This document shows positions 11,199-15,548 of a stretch of DNA of 15,548 nucleotides, piece by piece (positions within the stretch are counted from its first letter, which is position 1; every line of letters starts with the position of its first letter). This DNA is from Dechloromonas sp. (GTDB taxonomy: Bacteria; Pseudomonadota; Gammaproteobacteria; Burkholderiales; Rhodocyclaceae). The notes under the pieces were generated by a model. That model had not been told where the DNA came from, searched no databases, and saw nothing but the letters and a program-made list of their open reading frames with translations. The stretch is taken from NCBI GenBank assembly GCA_017302355.1, contig JAFLDQ010000073.1, positions 1 through 15,548 of the forward strand, written 5' to 3'. The translations under genes and the position numbers were made by a program.

Positions 11199-11207
11199 AT
11201 TATATCA
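11199..11207 (-). promoter_or_regulatory. metH promoter, extended -10
   Basis: On the minus strand the bases read TGATATAAT, a perfect TATAAT hexamer preceded by the TGn extension that can replace a -35 box. No good -35 is visible at 16-18 bases. Transcription would begin near 11192, about 21 bases before the ATG at 11170, with GGAAG as Shine-Dalgarno. This supports the ATG start and makes the TTG at 11218 untranscribed from this promoter. Confidence 0.65.
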
Positions 11208-11218
11208 AGGAGCTGCAA

Positions 11219-11713
11219 TCAGCCCCGAACCTCGACGCGTTTGCCGGCCTTCTTGACCAGACCGCTCCCGGTATCGAAATGAACATTGAAATAGGTCAGC
11301 TCGTTGTGCGGCATGCCCTCGATATGCCACTCCCAGACTTCCTCGCGCAGATTGTCGAAGACCGTGCTGTTTGCCGGCTTCCCCAGCAGGCGGCGAATCT
11401 GGCCGCGGGTCATCCCCTCGCGCGCCTTCGCATAATTGCTTTCGTTCAGGACCTGTTCGAGCTTGCGGACGACCTGGTCCGGCCCCAGCGTGATCATATA
11501 GCAGTGAACGCCTGCCGGCTGCCGGGTGTATTCCCAGGTCACCGTGCCGTCATCGTTGGTGAACTCGAAACCCGGGTTGCCCATCTTTGCCCGCACTTCG
11601 CCGCCGGTGGTGACCCCCGGCTTGATCTCCGGCAACACGACGAGGTCGCACGCCGGCAGAAGGGCGGCGGTGATTGCCGCGAGCGCGGCCGGGATCCAGT
11701 TGCTCCTGTTCAT
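11219..11713 (-). CDS. Lipoprotein with two tandem BamE/SmpA-OmlA-like repeats
   Basis: A 164-residue predicted lipoprotein. The ATG at 11713 gives an 21-residue lipoprotein signal peptide ending in the lipobox LPAC with the modified cysteine C22. An upstream in-frame GTG at 11773 would give an awkward 42-residue leader. The next residue is D23, which in enterobacteria favours inner-membrane retention; that rule may not hold here. The mature part looks like two copies of the BamE fold. Copy 1 (about 31-88) has PGVTTGGEVRAKMGNPG and VTWEYT. Copy 2 (about 98-158) has EGMTRGQIRRLLGKPA, VWEWHI and a NVHFD strand. Canonical BamE is a single ~110-residue repeat that stabilises the outer-membrane protein assembly machine, so this is a relative rather than BamE itself. 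It lies upstream of metH on the same strand and is divergent from the rhodanese gene with 70 bases between starts. Confidence 0.75.
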   Translation of the reverse strand: MNRSNWIPAALAAITAALLPACDLVVLPEIKPGVTTGGEVRAKMGNPGFEFTNDDGTVTWEYTRQPAGVHCYMITLGPDQVVRKLEQVLNESNYAKAREGMTRGQIRRLLGKPANSTVFDNLREEVWEWHIEGMPHNELTYFNVHFDTGSGLVKKAGKRVEVRG

Positions 11714-11746
11714 GCGGCCAGAGTTTACCCCCTTCCCGCCGCGCCT

Positions 11747-11755
11747 TGATACACT
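11747..11755 (+). promoter_or_regulatory. Possible extended -10 for the rhodanese gene
   Basis: TGATACACT carries a TGn extension and TACACT (four of six matches to TATAAT). It would start transcription near 11762, about 22 bases before the ATG at 11784. The -35 region is GC-rich without a good hexamer, so this is a weak call. It lies in the 70-base divergent gap shared with the lipoprotein gene. Confidence 0.33.
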
Positions 11756-11783
11756 CGCCGACTGCGAATTCACGGAAAGCCCG

Positions 11784-12176
11784 ATGAAGAATCTTGACCC
11801 GGTCGCCGCCTACGCCTTCCTGCAAGCCAATCCCGAGGCCTTGCTGGTCGATTGCCGCACCGAGGTCGAGTACATGTGCGTCGGCCATCCGGTTGGCGCC
11901 GAACACATCGCCTGGCAGGAGGCGCCGGACTGGCAAGTCGATCCGCATTTCGCCGACAGGGTCAGACACCTCATCGTCGGTGACATGGCGCGGCCGGTCG
12001 TGCTCATCTGTCGCAGCGGGGTCCGCTCACGCGACGCCGGCGAGGCGCTCGAAGCCGCGGGGTTCATCAACGTGATCAACGTGAGCGAAGGCTTCGAAGG
12101 CCCGCTCGACGACCACTATCATCGCGGCGCCCTCGGCGGCTGGCGCTTTCACGGGCTACCGTGGCAGCAGAACTGA
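11784..12176 (+). CDS. Single-domain rhodanese-like sulfurtransferase
   Basis: A 130-residue cytoplasmic rhodanese-fold protein without signal peptide or second domain. Seen: LLVDCRTEVEY (residues 20-30), the active-site loop CRSGVRS with the persulfide-forming cysteine C76, the following helix with ALEAAGFINVINVSEGFEG (88-106), and a C-terminal tail GGWRFHGLPW common to a proteobacterial rhodanese subfamily. The six-residue active loop fits sulfur-transfer rather than phosphatase (seven-residue loop) members. The physiological acceptor is unknown. The ATG at 11784 is preceded by GGAAAG, a reasonable ribosome site. The longer frame opening at 11526 runs through the divergent lipoprotein gene and is not used. 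The 3' end overlaps the convergent transporter gene by 21 bases. Confidence 0.9.
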   Translation: MKNLDPVAAYAFLQANPEALLVDCRTEVEYMCVGHPVGAEHIAWQEAPDWQVDPHFADRVRHLIVGDMARPVVLICRSGVRSRDAGEALEAAGFINVINVSEGFEGPLDDHYHRGALGGWRFHGLPWQQN

Positions 12177-13355
12177 GCGTCGGTAGAGCAGGGCGGACAG
12201 GCTGCCGAGGACGAGGAAGCCGGTCATGGCGAGGGCCAGGCTCAGCGTCGATCCCCACACCGCCGGGGCGACCAGCGCCGCGACCAGGCTGTTGAATCCC
12301 GACTGCACGAAGGTCTGGCACGAAGCGGCCATCCCGCGGTTGTCGGGGAAGGGGTCGAGGGCGAACAGCGTCAGGTTGGGCATGGCCAGCGACATGCCGA
12401 GCGTGTACAGAAACAGCGGCGCGACGCTCCATGGCAGCCCGGCGGGAATGACCAGATTCACCGCGACGTTGATCAGCACGGCGGCGGCCATGACGGTGTA
12501 GCCCAGCTTCACCGTCGCGCCCGGGGCGCGCCTGCCGGCGAGCCGTCCGGCAAGGCCCGAACCGACCATCAGGCCGCCCATCGCCGGCCCGAAAAGCCAG
12601 AGAAAGCTGGTCGCCGGGACGCCCAGGTGGTTCATCAGGAACACCGGCGCCGACAGTACGTAGACAAAGAAACCGGCGAAGTTGAGCGAGAGTGCGCCGC
12701 AGGCAAGCAGGAACGGCGGCGAGGTCAGGACGTTCCAGTAGGCCCGGCCGAGGTACGCCGGGTGCAGCGACTGGCGTTTCTCCGGTGGCAAGGTCTCGGG
12801 CAGCAGCTTCCAGCAGGCAATCCAGAGGGTTGCGGTCGACAGCACCAGAAAGGCAAAAACCGAACGCCAGCCGAACCATGTCTGCAACCAGCCGCCGATC
12901 ACCGGGGCGATCGCCGGAGCCAGCGCGAACATCATGGTGATCTGCGCGATCAGGCGTTGCGCCGGGGCGCCGTCGAAGAGATCGCGGACGATGGCGCGGG
13001 TGACGACCATGCCGGCGCCGGCGGTCACGCCCTGCAGGCCCCGCCACAACCAGAGTTGCTCGATCGAGGTGGCGAAGGCGCAGCCGGCCGAGGCCGCGCC
13101 GAACAGCGCGAGGGCGACGAGAACGACGCGGCGCCGGCCGAAGCGGTCGGCCAGCGCACCATGCCAGAGCGTCATCACGGCGAAGGCCAGCAGGTAGACC
13201 GAGAGGGTCTGCTGGACCTCGATGGGGGTCGCCCTCAGGGTCTGGCCGATGTCGTGAAACGAGGGCAGGTAGGTGTCGATCGAGAATGGACCGAGCGCCG
13301 CCAAGCTGGCCAGCAGAAGGGCGATGGCGCGGGTGGAACGCTCCTGCTCAGCCAC
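12156..13355 (-). CDS. Bcr/CflA-type MFS multidrug efflux transporter
   Basis: A 399-residue inner-membrane transporter, probably a drug/proton antiporter. Seen: the family-typical first helix ending FSIDTYLPSF (about residues 24-33), motif A in ALADRFGRRRVVL, the antiporter-like GLQGVTAGAGMVVTRAIVRDLF in helix 4 and loop, APAIAPVIGGWLQ in helix 5, a central loop LLPETLPPEKRQSL like Bcr, and six further hydrophobic segments. The family includes Bcr (bicyclomycin, sulfonamide) and chloramphenicol exporters; the substrate here cannot be read. The best start is GTG 13355, which overlaps the comM stop by eight bases and gives the usual ~400-residue length. The frame stays open to 13523, but that extension lies inside comM and lacks family features. 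It is the last gene of the ubiK-comM-MFS group. Confidence 0.88.
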   Translation of the reverse strand: MAEQERSTRAIALLLASLAALGPFSIDTYLPSFHDIGQTLRATPIEVQQTLSVYLLAFAVMTLWHGALADRFGRRRVVLVALALFGAASAGCAFATSIEQLWLWRGLQGVTAGAGMVVTRAIVRDLFDGAPAQRLIAQITMMFALAPAIAPVIGGWLQTWFGWRSVFAFLVLSTATLWIACWKLLPETLPPEKRQSLHPAYLGRAYWNVLTSPPFLLACGALSLNFAGFFVYVLSAPVFLMNHLGVPATSFLWLFGPAMGGLMVGSGLAGRLAGRRAPGATVKLGYTVMAAAVLINVAVNLVIPAGLPWSVAPLFLYTLGMSLAMPNLTLFALDPFPDNRGMAASCQTFVQSGFNSLVAALVAPAVWGSTLSLALAMTGFLVLGSLSALLYRRSVLLPR

Positions 13356-14841
13356 CGGACAGGCGCCGGTACTGGATCGCCTCGGCGACGTGCGGGGCGT
13401 GAAGCGAAGCGCTGCCGGCGAGGTCGGCGATGGTCCGGGCGGCCTTGAGAATGCGGTGCCAGGCACGCGCCGAGAGGTCCAGTCGCAGGCTCGCCTGCTT
13501 GAGCAGCCGGGCGCCGGCTTCATCCGGCTGGCAAACGGTATCGACCTCGATTGCCGTCAGGCGGGCATTGACCTTGCCCTGACGCTCCCGCTGCCGTGCC
13601 AGCGCCGCCTCGACCCGGCTGCGCACGGTTGCCGACGACTCGCCATCGGCCGTGCCGCCGAGGGCATCGACCGCCACTGCCGGAACCTCGATCAGCAGGT
13701 CGATGCGATCGAGGAAAGGGCCGGAGAGCTTCCCGCGGTAGCGGGCGATCTGGTCCGGGGTGCACCGGCACTTGCCGTTGCCGTGCCCGCTGAACCCGCA
13801 GGGGCAGGGGTTCATCGCGGCGACGAGCTGGAATTCCGCCGGAAACCGGGCATGCCGGGCCGCCCGGGCGATATGGATATGCCCGGATTCGAGCGGTTCG
13901 CGCAGGGTTTCCAGCACCTTGCGGTCGAACTCGGGCAACTCGTCGAGAAACAGCACACCCTCGTGGGCCAGACTGACCTCGCCCGGGCGCGGGGGGTTGC
14001 CGCCGCCGACCAGCGCGGCGGCCGACGCCGTATGGTGCGGCTGGCGATAGGGGCGAAGACCGAAAGCTTCGGGGCGGAATTGCCCGACCAGCGAAAGGAC
14101 CGCGGCCGAGGACTTCGCCGCTTCGCCGTCCAGCATCGGCAGCAAACCCGGCAGGCGGGCGGCGAGCATGGATTTTCCCGAACCCGGCGGGCCGATCATC
14201 AGCAGCGAATGACCGCCGGCGGCGGCGACTTCCAGCGCCCTCTTGGCCTGACTCTGGCCGCGAACCTCGTTGAGGTCGGGAATTACCGGCTGAATTTCGG
14301 TGTTGACCGCAGCCGGTCCCGGGAGCCTGCCCTGGCCGGACAGGTGAGCGCACACTTCCAGCAACGAGCGCGCGGCAAGGATGTTTCCCGAACCGATCAG
14401 CGCCGCTTCACGGGCGCTGTCTTCGGGCAGGATGAAGGTCTTGCCGCTGCCGGCGGTCTGCAGGGCCATGGCCAGCGCGCCGCGGATCGGGCGCAGTTCG
14501 CCCGACAGCGACAGTTCGCCGGCGAACTCGCAATCGTCCAGCGCCGCTGCCGGAATCTGGCCGCTGGCGGCGAGCATGCCGAGGGCGATCGGCAGGTCGA
14601 AGCGGCCCGATTCCTTGGGCAGGTCGGCCGGGGCGAGGTTGACCGTGATGCGCTTGCTCGGAAATTCGAAGCCGGAATTGACGATGGCGGCGCGGACGCG
14701 GTCCCGCGCCTCCTTGACTTCGGTGTCCGGCAGGCCGACCAGCGTGAAGATCGGCAGGCCGCTTGCCAGATGCACTTCCACCGTGACCGGTGGCGCACTC
14801 AGACCATCGAGCCCCCGACTGTGAGCGATGGCCAGCGCCAT
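13348..14841 (-). CDS. comM: ComM/YifB, Mg-chelatase-like AAA+ ATPase (branch-migration helicase)
   Basis: A 497-residue cytoplasmic AAA+ protein. In Vibrio and Haemophilus, ComM is a hexameric helicase that promotes branch migration and integration of single-stranded DNA during natural transformation. Seen: an N-terminal ChlI-like domain (about 20-140; PVTVEVHLASGLPIFTLVGL, ITVNLAPADLPKESGRFDLP), Walker A GPPGSGKS (217-224), Walker B GVLFLDELPEF (295-305), and a four-cysteine cluster NPCPCGF...KCRCTP (C346, C348, C358, C360). These are followed by the helical C-terminal domain with YRGKLSGPFLDRIDL and the ending AEAIQYRRL. All motifs are intact and length is normal (E. coli YifB ~506). The ATG at 14841 lies six bases after the ubiK stop. 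The protein is widespread in species not known to be competent, so competence should not be concluded from it alone. Confidence 0.96.
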   Translation of the reverse strand: MALAIAHSRGLDGLSAPPVTVEVHLASGLPIFTLVGLPDTEVKEARDRVRAAIVNSGFEFPSKRITVNLAPADLPKESGRFDLPIALGMLAASGQIPAAALDDCEFAGELSLSGELRPIRGALAMALQTAGSGKTFILPEDSAREAALIGSGNILAARSLLEVCAHLSGQGRLPGPAAVNTEIQPVIPDLNEVRGQSQAKRALEVAAAGGHSLLMIGPPGSGKSMLAARLPGLLPMLDGEAAKSSAAVLSLVGQFRPEAFGLRPYRQPHHTASAAALVGGGNPPRPGEVSLAHEGVLFLDELPEFDRKVLETLREPLESGHIHIARAARHARFPAEFQLVAAMNPCPCGFSGHGNGKCRCTPDQIARYRGKLSGPFLDRIDLLIEVPAVAVDALGGTADGESSATVRSRVEAALARQRERQGKVNARLTAIEVDTVCQPDEAGARLLKQASLRLDLSARAWHRILKAARTIADLAGSASLHAPHVAEAIQYRRLSGG

Positions 14842-14847
14842 CGTTGC

Positions 14848-15090
14848 CTACCGTGCCATCCGCGCTTTTTCCAGCGCCTCGACGCGCGCTTCCAGTTCCT
14901 TCAGTTTCTCGCGGGTGCGCGCCAGGACCTGGGTCTGGATATCGAATTCCTCGCGGGTGACGACGTCGAGCTTGGCCAGCAGGCCGCTCACCGCCGCTCT
15001 GGCGTTCTTTTCGAGATCCCTGGCCGGCGAATTGGCGAGCAGGGCGTTCATCTTGTTGCCGATTTCTTCAAGTGTCTTCGGGTCGAGCAT
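14848..15090 (-). CDS. ubiK: UbiK, ubiquinone biosynthesis accessory factor (BMFP domain)
   Basis: An 80-residue protein of the BMFP/YqiC family. UbiK forms a trimer, associates with UbiJ and lipids, and is needed for efficient aerobic ubiquinone synthesis. Seen: the N-terminal helix MLDPKTLEEIGNKMNALL, then SPARDLEKNARAAVSGLLAKLD, the conserved VTREEFDIQTQVLARTREKL segment in the middle, and a C-terminal coiled coil (about 55-78) with leucines in heptad spacing. The ATG at 15090 has a strong GGAGG six bases upstream; upstream frame to 15291 has no support. It precedes comM by six bases, an arrangement common in Proteobacteria. A TACACT hexamer on the minus strand near 15110-15117 might be its -10, without a clear -35; the weaker NtrC-like site at 15123-15137 would overlap this promoter. 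Confidence 0.94.
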   Translation of the reverse strand: MLDPKTLEEIGNKMNALLANSPARDLEKNARAAVSGLLAKLDVVTREEFDIQTQVLARTREKLKELEARVEALEKARMAR

Positions 15091-15122
15091 GGCGGTCCTC
15101 CGTATCAGAAAAGTGTAACACA

Positions 15123-15137
15123 GCACCCGTTGGTTGC
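15123..15137. promoter_or_regulatory. Weaker upstream NtrC-like site
   Basis: GCACC, five bases, GTTGC: the left half matches the NtrC consensus GCACC-N5-GGTGC exactly and the right half differs at one base. Its centre lies 59 bases upstream of the strong site and about 157 bases before the predicted sigma-54 transcription start. It also lies 33-47 bases upstream of the divergent ubiK start codon. Confidence 0.45.
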
Positions 15138-15160
15138 CCCCGGGCCTCCCGCCTGCGCGT

Positions 15161-15186
15161 GGTGCGCCGGCGATTCGAGGCGCACC
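15161..15186. repeat. Inverted repeat overlapping the strong NtrC site
   Basis: GGTGCGCC (15161-15168) and GGCGCACC (15179-15186) are perfect 8-base complements separated by ten bases. The right arm overlaps the left half of the NtrC palindrome at 15182-15196, so the region holds three GCACC/GGTGC half-sites within 36 bases. Confidence 0.55.
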
Positions 15187-15196
15187 ACAATGGTGC
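15182..15196. promoter_or_regulatory. NtrC-binding enhancer palindrome
   Basis: GCACCACAATGGTGC is a perfect palindrome (GCACCA, three bases, TGGTGC) and matches the NtrC consensus GCACC-N5-GGTGC at every defined position. Its centre is about 98 bases before the predicted sigma-54 start, a usual distance for an enhancer that acts by looping. Confidence 0.78.
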
Positions 15197-15228
15197 TCCG
15201 GGCGGCCATCGTGACCGGCGCCCGGCAA

Positions 15229-15241
15229 GAACCCGTTGATT
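15229..15241 (-). promoter_or_regulatory. IHF-like site between enhancer and promoter
   Basis: On the minus strand the bases are AATCAACGGGTTC, matching the IHF consensus WATCAANNNNTTR at all defined positions except the last. It lies midway between the NtrC palindrome and the -24/-12 promoter, where DNA bending by IHF would assist looping. Confidence 0.5.
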
Positions 15242-15260
15242 TTTCGCAACAACGAACTTC

Positions 15261-15275
15261 TGGCACGGGTCGTGC
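15261..15275 (+). promoter_or_regulatory. Sigma-54 (-24/-12) promoter of the TorF porin gene
   Basis: TGGCAC, five bases, GTGC matches the sigma-54 consensus TGGCAC-N5-TTGC with one mismatch. The invariant GG (15262-15263) and GC (15274-15275) have the required 12-base offset. Transcription is expected near 15287, giving a leader of about 38 bases with an AGGAGA Shine-Dalgarno before ATG 15326. Confidence 0.72.
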
Positions 15276-15325
15276 TAGTGCCGTACTGCACAAACCTTTT
15301 TCACTTTCATCGCAGGAGAAACACC

Positions 15326-15548
15326 ATGAACAAGTCGCTGATCGCGCTCACCCTCGCCGGCGCCTTTGCCGTCCCCGCCTTCGCCCAGACCGCCCCGGCC
15401 GCCGAAGCGGCCGCCGAGCCGGCGAGCCCCCACACCCTGACCGGCAACCTCGGCCTGTTCTCGAGCTACCGCTTCCGTGGCATCGACCAGACCTTCGGCA
15501 AGCCGGCGCTGCAGGGTGGCATCGACTACTCGCACGAGAGCGGCTTCT
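15326..15548 (+). CDS. TorF-family putative porin (5' part, runs off window)
   Basis: The first 74 codons of an outer-membrane protein of the TorF/Gcw_chp family. Seen: a signal peptide with MNKS, a hydrophobic core and AFA before Q22, so signal peptidase I cleavage is expected after residue 21. A short Ala/Glu/Pro-rich linker follows. Then comes the family's first beta strand pair, LTGNLGLFSSYRFRGIDQTF, continuing with PALQGGIDYSHESGF. This start is highly typical of the family. The ATG at 15326 is preceded by AGGAGA at a seven-base distance. In related Betaproteobacteria such porins often sit just before glnK-amtB, which would lie beyond the window. The upstream NtrC, IHF and sigma-54 signals suggest expression under nitrogen limitation. 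The pore's substrate is unknown; small nitrogen compounds are a guess from regulation only. Confidence 0.85.
   Translation, partial: MNKSLIALTLAGAFAVPAFAQTAPAAEAAAEPASPHTLTGNLGLFSSYRFRGIDQTFGKPALQGGIDYSHESGF

Noticed and set aside
12156..13523. Bcr/CflA transporter starting at 13523
   Set aside because: The extra 56 residues are read from inside comM and are Pro/Arg/Ser-rich, unlike an MFS N-terminus. GTG 13355 gives the family length.
15275..15535. Minus-strand open frame opposite the TorF porin start
   Set aside because: It overlaps the sigma-54 promoter, Shine-Dalgarno and signal peptide of the porin gene, and its translation is Gly/Glu-rich with no domain.

Overview
The window reads as a piece of a GC-rich betaproteobacterial chromosome, most likely from the Rhodocyclales (Azoarcus/Dechloromonas/Accumulibacter-like). 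That placement is inferred from gene content and order (comM-ubiK divergent from a TorF-type porin; priA, metH and murB nearby) and from base composition, not from a database search. It holds 14 protein genes, two of them cut by the window edges. There are no RNA genes, insertion sequences, CRISPR arrays or phage genes that I can see. Coding density is very high and no stretch over 300 bases lacks a gene.

Layout. (1) The 3' part of priA (+), the replication-restart helicase. (2) A tightly packed minus-strand group, mak (ROK fructokinase) > yiiM (MOSC protein) > MFS transporter, converging on priA. (3) A 225-bp gap with several hairpins, then a plus-strand pair: a DUF1840 protein and a small exported N-acetylmuramoyl-L-alanine amidase. 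(4) A minus-strand group metH > comB-like > murB, converging on the amidase with overlapping 3' ends. metH has its own extended -10 promoter. (5) A minus-strand lipoprotein gene with two BamE/SmpA-like repeats, divergent from a single-domain rhodanese (+). (6) A minus-strand group ubiK > comM > Bcr/CflA-type MFS exporter, converging on the rhodanese. (7) A 235-bp regulatory region, then the start of a TorF-family porin (+), cut by the window end.

Most of this is housekeeping: replication restart, methionine and one-carbon metabolism, peptidoglycan precursor synthesis and remodelling, ubiquinone biogenesis and DNA uptake. The most notable signals are not genes. First, two copies of a perfect 14-bp parS core, GTTCCACGTGAAAC, lie 5.5 kb apart in opposite orientation inside the yiiM tail and metH. 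They are the only CACGTG sequences I found, which suggests an origin-proximal ParB-binding region. Second, the region upstream of the TorF porin has a textbook nitrogen-control layout: an NtrC palindrome and a weaker upstream copy, an IHF-like site, then a -24/-12 sigma-54 promoter and a Shine-Dalgarno. I found no clear new defence or mobile system.
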